Shown: piece after piece, positions 52,634-62,480 of the stretch | Layout of the letters: each line of letters starts with the position of its first letter | Numbering within the stretch: the first letter of the stretch is position 1 | NCBI RefSeq assembly: GCF_035046485.1 | Contig: NC_085137.1 | Coordinates: 340,804,505-340,868,504, forward strand | DNA from: Aedes albopictus | Taxonomy: Eukaryota > Arthropoda > Insecta > Diptera > Culicidae | DNA length: 64,000 nt | Reading direction: 5' to 3' | Notes under the pieces: generated by a model | Seen by the model: only the letters and a program-made list of their open reading frames with translations | What the model was told of the DNA's origin: nothing | Databases searched by the model: none | Program-made: the position numbers and the translations under genes

Positions 52634-53606
52634 ATTGAAAAGATATGTAGTTTTAATTTTTATTTGTTCTAAGCTCAATAAACCAAAATATTAAGTATAT
52701 GCATACTAATCGATTGTTTTTAGAAATCCAACATAGAAAGAAAAGTATGGAACCTTTCATTAGGGTAGCATTGACAGAAGGTTCTTTGAAACGTTGATAG
52801 TGTTTATTTTTTAGTTAAAAATCCATTTTTTTTAAAATATGTTTTTATGTGTTGATTCTTCAAAAAAACTTAGTTCTAGACAATTTTAAAGCATTCAATT
52901 GCGCACCTTTTTGCCGAAGACATTATACCTGTATTTTGTATATTCTTGAAGTTATGGCCATTTTTTGATGAAAAATGACATATTTTCAAAAATTAATTAA
53001 GCGCTTTAAACAAAAAACACTTCTTTTATTTTTTCACCATCGAACAATGAAAGTGAGATCTTTTGAATGGATTTAAAAGATTGAAAATCGGTTTGCGCCA
53101 TTCTGAAATATTTACATGTAAGAAAAGCGATTTTTCAAGAGAAAATCTTGCATAACTTTCTTATTTCAAGAGATATAACATTGCCCTCTTCGGAGAAAAA
53201 GTGTAAAATCAAAAGATCTAAAAGTGCTCGGAACAACGTTTTTGCGAGAAATGTCCCTATGAAAAGTTATAAGCAAAAAACTGATTTTTTTAAGGTCCAC
53301 CCTAACATCCAAGCTTCAAAAAATCATAACTCGTCAACCGTAATAGTTAGGAGGTTGGTTTCTTCGGCAAAGTTGCTCTAAATTAATTGTTCTAAAACTT
53401 TGTAGAACATTGTATAGGTGTATTTGGAAAAACAAAAAAGTTGATATACAAATCTTTTAAACCATTTGGAGCACCCTAATTTCAATTTATTGACTAAATA
53501 GGACACACATTTTGGAAAAACTTTCCCAAAGACACCATATAGCTAAAATCAATAGTTTCGCCGTAAATAATTTTGTCTAGCTAGATTCGGACCTGGGACC
53601 ATTGTG
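51898..53606 (+). repeat. right Transib arm
   Basis: Contains the 3' half of the functional transposase gene, starting at the internal ATGGAACTGTTTC, its last intron and exon, the polyadenylation signal, about 0.9 kb of non-coding DNA and the terminal CACAATGG (on the minus strand). Pairs along its length with 48536-50241. Confidence 0.93.
52677..52682 (+). terminator. polyadenylation signal AATAAA of the transposase gene
   Basis: AATAAA 44 nt after the stop codon, at a usual distance for a compact transposon transcript. A mirror copy is in the left arm. Confidence 0.7.
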
Positions 53607-53611
53607 CAGTG

Positions 53612-54324
53612 TTGGCAACACGTAGAAGCATTGTTATTCTCAGCTCGTTGCCTGTGCATTCCTCTTGGCGGCGTGGCGGCGAAGGTTCGTTGCCATATCG
53701 GTCGATGAAATCTTTCCACCAGTTTTATAATTCACGATCGGTTCCCGTTTGCAACCAAGCGGGTTCCAATCAGGGGGGACAGGAGACGACATTATGGATG
53801 ACACACAGGCTGGGATTGCCCATAGGCCATATACATAGTATCACATCGGTAGAACTTTTATCGGCAGCGGGATAGGCCATTAGTTTAATTAACTAGCAAT
53901 GCTGTTTTAAATCTCATCAAAGTAAGGGTGTTAACAGATCGATGTCGTTCTTAATTAGAGAACAGGCATGGAAAGAATTTGAGATAACCATCAGATTAAG
54001 TTCTAGATTGAGTTATACTTTTCAGCATTCCAAGCAAGAAGATATTACGCCTTATGACTATCATCATCGAGACATATTGGAGAGGATATGAAGATTAAAG
54101 CGGTTGTGTTTAGTAGAATGTATGGTTTGGTAGAACCTATTTTATATTTATATCCTAATAGCGACACCGTTGAAGATTCCTAGGTGTTCTCCCTTCAGCA
54201 TGTTCTTTGCATTCTTCACTATCACCAAGACCATGCCCAACCTTTACTGTAGGTTAACGTAGATTATATGCCAATTGAAGTAGATTCTGTAGACTTTGAA
54301 AATCCTGAGCAACTTCGCAATTTA
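53612..54324. other. non-coding, nothing recognised
   Basis: 53612-53880 is less AT-rich with an 88-codon ORF lacking any domain; it may be old LINE debris. The rest is AT-rich. Confidence 0.35.
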
Positions 54325-54734
54325 TTATGCTAACTTGATACTTGATGGGCTACAACTCATAGCGATGAGTCTACGCCGAATGTAGCATTCATCGCACTTG
54401 TCTAGGTCATGAGTCAATCGCTTCCAGTTGCCCAGAACGTTGAAAGTCTTTGGGTCCTCTTGTCGTTCTTGCGGGGTACGAGTTACGTGCCCAGCCAACC
54501 GCATCCTGCCATGTTTTATTCGCTTCACTATACCTATCTCTATATACGTGATACAATTCGTAGTTCATGTGACGCCGCCAGGTGTCGTTTTCCAGTTTAC
54601 CGCCGAGTATTGTTCGCAGCATTTTACGTTCGACGACTCCAAAGACTCTCCGATTAACTTCTCGAAACGTATGTACTTGGTCTTCGTGGTGCCAATCCGC
54701 AGAGCAACCCTCTTAAAAGGTATGAGACACATTC
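54325..54734 (-). pseudogene. RTE-type LINE relic, C-terminal part
   Basis: Minus strand, in broken frames: VALRIGTTKTKYIRFEKL, then MLRTILGGKLENDTWRRHMN and YELYHVYRD, then IKHGRMRLAGHVTRTPQERQ. These are the usual C-terminal signatures of RTE-like reverse transcriptases (TTKTKYM, then RTIFGGK, WRRRMN and AGHVARMP). It continues upstream, beyond an insertion, in the RT core at 56656-57080. Confidence 0.85.
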
Positions 54735-56655
54735 TACCGTGACATTACAACGTTTTGACGCCTTTTCGGTCAGATTTTCCACTATAACTCGTAAATTTGA
54801 CCGTAAACCCTCAAATATTTTTGCATCTTCGGATTCCGTGTAAAATATCCAATAAGTATGGTCTGTTGTACAGTTAGTTTTCATTGGAAAAGTTTGTTTA
54901 AAATGAGATTTAGTAGCGTGACGTAACAACGTTCCCAAGTAACAAATTGACAACCTTTCAGCTTTCGTGGTAATTTATAAAGGTTTTATTATAGCAGCAA
55001 ACATGCCGCGTTGTCTTCAGAAAGCATTTAAATATTCAAAATAACCACAGATAAAAATTTTACTTCTAATTGTTTTCACAACCTTCTGTAGCCAAAATTT
55101 AAAACCACATATGACATGGTATTTAAAATAGGTTTATCATATCATTCTGTTCCTCTAGAGAACCGTTCATTTGAAACTGTACACATGGACTTATAAATGT
55201 TGTGATATATTATTCCATAAATGTATTTTGTTATTATAAAAGACGCGAGTAAGCCAAACGGTTTTATATGGGATCAAACAGCATTTAAACCAGCTGATCA
55301 GCGGCTACCTGCTGACCGAGCGCAATCATTGCTTTTAGCCCATAATTCACATACCGTAATGGCAATCTTGCAGTGGTCAGCAAGAATTAATGTTTCGAAC
55401 CATAGATAACTAAGGATGGAAGTTCGTCAGGGCATACTCCAGGCCATGGAAGTACAGTATAACCACAGACGGAATCACAAACGGGACACTTTACGAAGCA
55501 CTCACCAGTGCCACATCAAGAGGGAGGTTCATACCCGGCATCTCTAATCAACTTGAACAAAGAATTGGCGAACAACGCTCGTGTCTTGGTTACTTATCAG
55601 TCGGTTCTAAATAATTTAATATGATTGTCGTTGGTAAAAGCCATCGTACGTAATTGCTGCCGTTTATAATCACTTCAATAAGAAAAAACACCACAAAATA
55701 CTTCACAATGAAGTGCTTTCACTCGAATTAATGGCTCAAATGTAAACATCACATTCCAGCTGTCAAATTTTTAACAGGTTGCTGTTTAGTCTTAAGTTAA
55801 AAAATAACGGAACGGCTTTATATCAGCTTTTAATGTAACTGTTTAGCATGCAGGTTGTCATTACAAATGCAATCACAAGGCATTATGCGTTAAACAATGC
55901 TTTTATGAAAGCAAAGTGGAAATTATAGAAAAATAGATATTTTCAGCGCCGACATATTGGATTGTTCAGTTATTTCAGCTGAATGATGATTTTCAAGCAT
56001 ATTTCAGGTGACATTTGTATGTTATATTAACGATTTCGAAGAGGGCGCTTATTTTTTCGCATCTTTTATAGCATATTTCACATTAAATTTCATCTGGTAA
56101 TTGGTTTGGCGGCACTATACGATAAATAATCACTGTGCAAAGTGTGCAAATTTGGAACGTACTATTTGCATTATTTCTCTGGCAGTTTTGTTTTTTTCTT
56201 CCACGATGAATCTATCAAGATGAAATATAATTTATAAATTCGGAATACTTACGATGAATGTCATTATTAGTGGGAATAGCATTTATCTAGGTAGAATACT
56301 CTAGAGTTAGTTACTACAAATGCTGGATTACTTTTGTTGAATACACTTCAAAACCTTCACCAGGATGGGCCAACTAGCAAGATTTTAATCTTCCTGAGGT
56401 TATGGTAGAAGCAATGCGGATAATGTTGCTGTGACTAGAGTTTTATTGAAGTAGGTTTATAATAATCTTCTAGTGTTTCATAAAACTGAAAATGTTACTT
56501 GGGTTGTAACGTCACGCTACTCATTCCCATTTTAAACATGAATGAAAACTAATTGTTCAACAGATCAAACCTAATGGAAATTTTTCAAGGAATCCGAATA
56601 TGCAATAATATTTGAGGGTTTACAATCCAATTTACAAGTTATAGTGGAAAATCTG
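54735..56655. mobile_element. composite insertion splitting the RTE relic, about 1.9 kb
   Basis: The two ends are copies of the TTGTAACGTCACGCTAC repeat in opposite orientation (54735-54947 reverse, 56508-56655 forward). Just inside them are CCCAAGTAACAAATTG and, on the other side, CCCAAGTAACATTTTCAG, the same terminal words as the MITE at 7796-7931. This suggests an element with CCCAAGTAACA ends (54948-56510, about 1.56 kb) inserted in or between the outer repeats. No transposase ORF. Order of events is uncertain. Confidence 0.6.
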
Positions 56656-57080
56656 GCCTCTTTCACGGCCCGACGATCGATCCCGATGATGTCGATATTG
56701 TCTGCGAATCCCAGGAGCATATTCGACCGCGTGTCAATGGTTCTTCTCCTTTGCACACCCACTCTCTCCTTATCAATCCTTCAAGTGCTACCTTGAACAG
56801 TAAATTCGAATGAGCATCGCCCTACTTCAGACTGTCTAAGGTTACCAATAAAGACTAGATTGCAACCCGTCAATCGTCGCATGAATTAGTCTTAATAGCT
56901 TCGCCGGAAGCTTATGTACGATCATAATCTACCATAACTCGTTTCTCTTCACTGAATCGTGCGCCGCCTTGAAATCAATAAACAGATGATGGATTGCAAG
57001 TTGAACTCCCGAAATTTAGCGAGAATCTGCCGTTGTACCTCTAGCGTTGGAGGTTCCACAACCTGTCCATCGTCGTCGTT
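56656..57080 (-). pseudogene. RTE-type LINE relic, reverse transcriptase core
   Basis: Minus strand: HHLFIDFKAAHDSVKRNELW (motif A with FIDFKAAHDS), LPAKLLRLIHATIDGLQSS, then after stops GVQRRRTIDTRSNMLLGFADNIDIIGIDRRAVKEA. The catalytic FADD is FADN, so one Asp is lost. It is collinear with the C-terminal piece at 54325-54734 once the intervening insertion is removed. Confidence 0.87.
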
Positions 57081-57129
57081 GAATTCAGCCTGTCGCTCTT
57101 CCATTCCCACCGTTCAACGATTCCTCGAA

Positions 57130-57905
57130 ATGCTCTCTCCACGGCACACATACAAGGTTTTCAAGAGCATTTCAATGCAATGGTGCTTCAAGGGCGTTTC
57201 AAAGGGTTTTAAGGTTTTTGGTGAAGGTGTCTCTAAATATCCTCTGAAACATCCTGAAATGCTCCAAAATCCACCTAAAGCCCCCTCGGACCCCATGTAA
57301 TGCACCTGAAATTTGACCTGAAATCTTCCTAAACCATCGAAAACGCCTCTGTAACGCTTTTGAAACTTGAACCCGCTGAAAGTTCTCCGAAACTTCCTGA
57401 ATTGCTTCAAAAATCCTCCTAAAAGCCCCTTCGGCTCCATGCAACGCCCCTGAGACCCTTCGAAAATTCTGATAACGTCTGCGTAACGCCTCCGTAACGC
57501 TTTTGAAACCCGCTGAAAATCCTCGAAAACCTCCTAAAATGCTTCCAAAATCCCCCTCTGACCCCACTCCCCTGAGACGCTCCGAAACCCTTGGAAACAC
57601 CTTTGTAACGCCTCTGAAATCCGCACAAACCTTCAACTTTCTGAAATGTTTCCAAAATCTTTCCTGCAATGCCTTCGAAACTCCCCTCAGATCACTGAAA
57701 AGGCCCCTGAAACCTCCTCCGAAAGACAATCTCACGCAATCTCCACCCTGAAGAGTCCCTGAATTACCACTGAGACTCCCTGGAGACTCCTGAAGCCCTT
57801 TGATAGGAACCTTCAAACCCTCTTTAAATGCTTCTGTACCCCACTGAAATTCCTTGGGACCCTTGAAACGCCCCTGAAACACCCCTTCAACCTCCCTTTT
57901 CCCCT
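57130..57905. repeat. foldback satellite of TGAAAC/GTTTCA units, second array
   Basis: 57150-57232 shows GGCGTTTCAAAGGGTTTTAA-like units. From 57236 to 57890 the complement dominates (CTGAAACATCCTGAAATG, CCCCTGAAACCTCCTCC, TTGAAACGCCCCTGAAAC). The strand switch is near 57234, with very unequal arms. Same satellite as 2430-3410. The 227-codon minus-strand ORF is a periodicity artefact (GVSKAL, GFRGL repeats). Confidence 0.75.
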
Positions 57906-57909
57906 ATAA

Positions 57910-57995
57910 ACGTCCCCCATGGTGGACGTCATTATTACATTTTCCTATGCAAAATATTGGTGCTGAGTAGCTCTTCCTTTTGTTATGCAGGGCAT
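57910..57995 (+). repeat. dispersed repeat fragment shared with 6785-6875
   Basis: ATTACATTTTCCTATGCAAA, ATATTGGTGCTGAGTAGCTC and TTCCTTTTGTTATGCAG match the right flank of the hAT element at 5598-6735 with substitutions. Confidence 0.55.
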
Positions 57996-58134
57996 AACAA
58001 CAGGTGCATAACTCAAAAGTGCATAAAAATAATCTACATAAAAAGAAGTTTTAGAGTGTATTATACAATGATTTATAAAAAAAGGTTGGGAAACCATGAA
58101 GGAGTCGCAAACGATTGCGATCCTAGTTTACGTA

Positions 58135-58961
58135 CCGTAATCCGAGGTATCATTGATCAGCGGGGTAACATTGATCGGCTTGACCCAACTCAGGAAATGT
58201 TCAAACAAGCATTTTACATTGAATCAGTTTCTGCTATCGAATGGTATATCGTAATCTGCTATCATTTAGCTATTAAATGGCATGCACTTCATGAAAATTG
58301 AATTTCATAAACATTGAAAAAAATCGATTTTTCCATAAAAGTGATTCGTAACGTAATGAGATACATTGTCAAACATTCATGCTTGGCGTGAATACTAGAT
58401 ACAATATGATTTTTGAATACAATATGATATATGATACAATATGATACAATATGATTTTTGAAATCACTGTATTACTTCAATATGATATCCTAGAGTTGGA
58501 TTTAATAAACGAAACTTTCATGAAAATGCTCTTTTTCAGTCAAATATACGGTTTTCTAAAAGTCGGCTATCAATTCCTTAAGCCATTGCCTATTTTTAGG
58601 CGTTAGTCGTGGTTTACAGAATTTTATTCCTAAAATAACTTAAAAATTACATAATTTGTAAGAATTTGAACAAAACATTCAAAATCAGCGACCCCGAATT
58701 TAGTAAGTAAGGGTATTTTCAACACAAATGAACATTGATCACTGACATGATCAATGTTACCCCAAATCAACAAAATCAAAAATCAGATCAAAAAACTATT
58801 TAAACATGTTTTAAAGTTTTACAATACTTTTTACAGTAGCTTAACACATACTCAGAGGGCCAGTACTTGTTTTGAAAATATAAAACATGTAACGTTTGCT
58901 TTAACAAGAGAATTATTCAAGAAAGAGCGAAAATTCTGATCAATGTTACCCCGGATTACGG
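58135..58961. mobile_element. CCGTAATCCGGGGTAACATT TIR element, 827 bp
   Basis: Left end CCGTAATCCGAGGTATCATT; right end, reverse-complemented, CCGTAATCCGGGGTAACATT. Flanked by TA (58133-58134; 58962-58963). ATTGATCAGCGGGGTAACATTGATC near the left end repeats the terminal word. The interior near 58730 has the complement CATGATCAATGTTACCCC, so several copies of the same site are present. No transposase. Related to 31707-32559. Confidence 0.83.
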
Positions 58962-58963
58962 TA

Positions 58964-59505
58964 TTTATTAAAGATATATTCTAAAGAATTCCAGTAACAG
59001 GTTAGAGGAGCCTTTGACAAATTTCTAAGATACTTTGCAAACTTTATTTTCCAAAGTTTGTCAAGAGTAACATTTGAAGAGAGACTAAATTGTTTTCATG
59101 TATTTTTTTTAAATCGATGTAACACAAAGATGACAAGACCTACAAAAATGTAGTATGGTGGACTATCGTGAAAAGTTAAAACAAAAACAATTCAAACAAT
59201 GCTGATGTGATACATTTAAAAAATAATAAAAACTTGTTCCATTGATTGAATATTTTACAGCGTGTTTCGTGCCGATATGGACATATATAGGCTCAGTAGC
59301 CTCTCATCAACAAGTTGGATGCATAGAAATTTGTTTATAAAGCAACTTTTCATAATCTAACATTTATCTGGACTAAAATTTGAAGAGGGCGTAAATTTTC
59401 TCTAATTTTTGTATCGAAGTATTACAAAGTGATTTATTGTGGACTATTGTAGCATTGACTGATGTGAAAAACATTAAATAAATATAAAGATTAACATTAG
59501 GAGTA
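58964..59505. other. AT-rich non-coding DNA
   Basis: No ORF or element boundary. TTCCAAAGTTTGTCAAGAG and TTTGACAAATTTCTAAG words occur but without clear structure. Confidence 0.35.
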
Positions 59506-59640
59506 CTCACTAAACAGATTAAATTGCTGCGTAAGCCATGATTTTCTGCTTATTTGAAATGTTTCATGATTCTGCGAATGAAATAATCAAAGATTGCCTT
59601 GGTGATCGCGGCGCTTAATCAGTTTACGCTGTTAAGTTAA
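59506..59640. repeat. dispersed 135-bp element, copy 2
   Basis: Paralogue of 44641-44775 (ACAGATTAAATTGCTGCGTA, TCAGTTTACGCTGTTAAG) with a few substitutions. Confidence 0.7.
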
Positions 59641-59644
59641 TTTC

Positions 59645-59835
59645 CCTAATGATTTTATTTGTCTGTATTACCGAAATTTTTAGCCCTAGGCTAGTTTATC
59701 ATGGGACCCACGCTTTACTTCCCTTCCGAAGGAAGATCTCACATTTTGTGAGTTTGTCGGGAGTGGGAATCGATCCCAGGTCATCGGAGTGATAGTCATG
59801 TGCTTTAACCATCACACCAGGTCCGCTCCACAACA
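59645..59835 (-). mobile_element. tRNA-derived SINE (GATGGTTAAAGC family), copy 5
   Basis: Reverse complement of the SINE at 38264-38446, full length: TTGTCTGTATTACCGAAATT, TTTTAGCCCTAGGCTAGTTT, GGGACCCACGCTTTACTTCC, TCGGGAGTGGGAATCGATCC (box B) and TGCTTTAACCATCACACCAG (box A), ending GGTCCGCTCCACA. Confidence 0.88.
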
Positions 59836-60752
59836 TTGATTTTGCAAAACAATTGGAAATTACCGTTTTTACATTTTATTTTTTCTTCTTTTTTTTTATT
59901 TCTGTGTTCATAATTCTTGGTTAAATAGTTTTTGATAGAAGAACTTTTTTTTCTTATATATATAGGTCACAGCAGTATTGTTTGAAGAATATGTAGGGGA
60001 TTGAACGATCTTCCTACAGAAAAATAATCATCGATTTAAAAAAGATAGGTTTTTCGCAATATCGACCTTTTTTCAGTTTACGAATTAGTTATACATTTTT
60101 TGGATTTTTGTTTTCAAAAAACTTCATGTAATTTCCCTATACGATATTTTTTGGTAGGTCTTGTCATTATTGAGTTACATCGATTTACAGACGACTCTTC
60201 ACATGTCGATGTTCTATTAACATCTCGATATCTCTCTCTATCTCGATATTTTGGTCGGTCCCTTCAATCTGCATACATTTTTCCTCTCCATGTGTCGATA
60301 TCTTTTAATCTCGATGCAAACTATATCGTTTTTGTTCTAGGTTTTCTTTTCGTATGTCCATATGACCATTTTCACAGGTTGCTAGACCAAGTTTTCTAGG
60401 AGCAAAAGATTCTGGGAACGTGTCTTCAATATCGAGATGTAGAGAGTCAACTGTAAAACAAATCTATGAAAAGAAGGCCCTTTTCAAATGTTACGCTTGA
60501 CAAATTTCTAAAAACAAAGAATGCGAAGACCTATTGTTTATGTGCATCATTTTTCGTTTGGTTCTAAAAGGGTGCTGCCATGCCACCCCTATAAAAGTGT
60601 TGACGTGAAATTCGTCATTTTATAACTTTATTTGCCATTTCTCTTCCAACCATCTGGTGGATTTTATCGTTAGGGAGTTTCTAATGGTTATCTCGATATT
60701 ATAATACTGGCAGAATACCATGTAGATAGGTTGTTGTTAGAATGTAAGTATT
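59836..60752. other. non-coding; TCTCGATATT-rich fragment
   Basis: 60180-60440 has CATCTCGATATCTCTCTCTA, TCTCGATATTTTGG and AATATCGAGATGTAGAGAG-like words in both orientations, suggesting an eroded TIR element without determinable ends. No gene. Confidence 0.4.
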
Positions 60753-60753
60753 A

Positions 60754-61452
60754 GAGTGGGTCAACGTTCTATGGAGAAACTTTAAATTTGATCGTATCAA
60801 CCCGGAACAAAGCTTTTTCAATGTATATTAGCGTCTAAAACAACTGTGCAAAATTTGTAAGCGGTTGGTTGCGTCCCCGTATTCAGCATTGCGATTGAAA
60901 TTTGTGTGGAAGTTAGTATGAGAAAACGTACTTTTTTGCATTTTACTCATAAATTGATTTTTTTTTGTCTAATACCATGTAACTAACGACGTTAAAATAT
61001 AGCCTAGGATATGCCGAAAAACTTTGCCGAAGACCGCAGAGTGATCCGACGCTTGTGAAAAAAGTTATTTGCCTGGTAGCTTAGACCAAAAATTGAGATT
61101 ATATTATTGATGTTATTCCTTTACATGTTAAATGTTAAGCACCACCGGGCAATCTGTACGTTATAACTTTTTTCACGAGTGTTGGATCACTTTGCGGTCT
61201 TCGGCAAAGTTTTTCGGTATATCATAGGCTATATTTTAACGTCATTAGTTAGATCGTTTTAGACGAAAAATTTCAATTTATGAGAAAAATGCAAAAAAGC
61301 ACGTTTTCCCATACTAATTTCCATACACATTTCAATCGCAATGCGGAATACGGGGAAGCAACCAATCGCTCCCAAATTTTGCACAGTTGCTTTGGACGCT
61401 AAAATGAATCGAAAAGGGTTTGTTCCGAAAAATCGACTTTGTTGACCCAGTC
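60754..61452. mobile_element. palindromic TA element, 699 bp (GAGTGGGTCAAC)
   Basis: Ends GAGTGGGTCAAC and, reverse-complemented, GACTGGGTCAAC, flanked by TA (60752-60753; 61453-61454). The arms pair along most of their length: for example CTGTGCAAAATTTGTAAGCG with a block at 61361-61383, and AAAACTTTGCCGAAGACCGC with GCGGTCTTCGGCAAAGTTTT. No transposase. Confidence 0.85.
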
Positions 61453-61454
61453 TA

Positions 61455-62480
61455 GTAAGTATATATTACCGAAATTTCTATAATTCTCGTCAACATTTTT
61501 AAAGAGATTTCTACTGCGCACATGTGGTTTAGTAGGTCCTGATAAAAATATTACAATAAAAGAGTTATTAAAAGTAGAAAACACTTGGCAGTTGCATTGA
61601 TCAAAAAATGTTAAATTTTCAAATAACACTCTGAACATATACAGATTTTTCTCTTTTTTTGTAGCGAATATAAAACCTTAGATATAAGCTGTACCTCAAA
61701 AAATTGAAAATGTTTCATCAAGTACAAATTGGTATATAATGTTTTAAAAAATGTTCGATAAAAGTTTTCGACTGTGTCACTGGGCGTTGCATACTAGTCC
61801 GTTGCCTAGTGTCGTGTTTCCTTCAAAGAGCGAAAAAGCTCACTGGAAGCATTGAACGTGTCCGTGTCTTAAAAAAAAATATTTGAGGGCAGAATCCAAA
61901 AATTATAAAACATATTAAACTCATTCGTACAGGGTATTCTGCTTAGCGGGTTCGAAAAGTCGGTACAAGATCAGCATTTCAATGTTTGATTAATCTATAC
62001 ATAGTGATTTCTGGATAATTGTGCTGTTTTAGAAATTTTAAATAACAACATTTGAACGTAACAAATTGAACTGAAAGAATTTACAGTGGTGTTGCTTACT
62101 TTCAGGTGTATACTGGAGATATCTGTCCCATTTTATATAATTGATTCAAATTTGTAAGAATACTCTTCGCTAAGCCGTTTTGAAAGCATTTTGTTTAACA
62201 ATTTAATTATTCAATTCCTAAATCCATACAAGTAGGAAATCATTGACCGCAAAATCACTGCACTTGAAATATCATATGAACGATTCCAAAAATAACAAAC
62301 AATCTCATTCAATTTTCTCATCGATGTTTATTTTAGTTCCATCGTTAGCGATTAAATTTAACACATTCTACCTCTCTAATACTTACGTTGCTCTGTCATT
62401 AAAACATTATAATCATATCGTATATGTATGACACTCATGACATAATTCAACACCCATGAGAGCACAAAAGACTTCCGAAA
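61455..62480. other. AT-rich non-coding DNA
   Basis: No bounded element or gene supported. Short ORFs at 61399-61638 and 62243-62431 are AT-rich and lack domains. Confidence 0.35.

Larger units (their letters stand above)
48536..53606 (+). mobile_element. autonomous Transib transposon with 1.7 kb terminal inverted repeats, 5071 bp
   Basis: Both ends read CACAATGGTCCCAGGTCCGA inward. Flanks are a perfect 5-bp duplication CAGTG (48531-48535; 53607-53611). Transib elements have CACWATG-like ends and 5-bp duplications; their ends resemble the RSS of V(D)J recombination. The only gene is the four-exon transposase at 50368-52633, which looks intact. Unusually, the TIRs are about 1.7 kb (48536-50241 and 51898-53606) and differ at few positions by eye, so the duplication is recent or kept uniform. 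The unique centre is only about 1.65 kb and holds the 5' half of the gene. Confidence 0.93.

Noticed and set aside
57199..57882. 227-codon minus-strand ORF (GVSKAL, GFRGL repeats)
   Set aside because: Lies wholly within the GTTTCA satellite; repeats of the peptide follow the DNA repeat and no domain is present.
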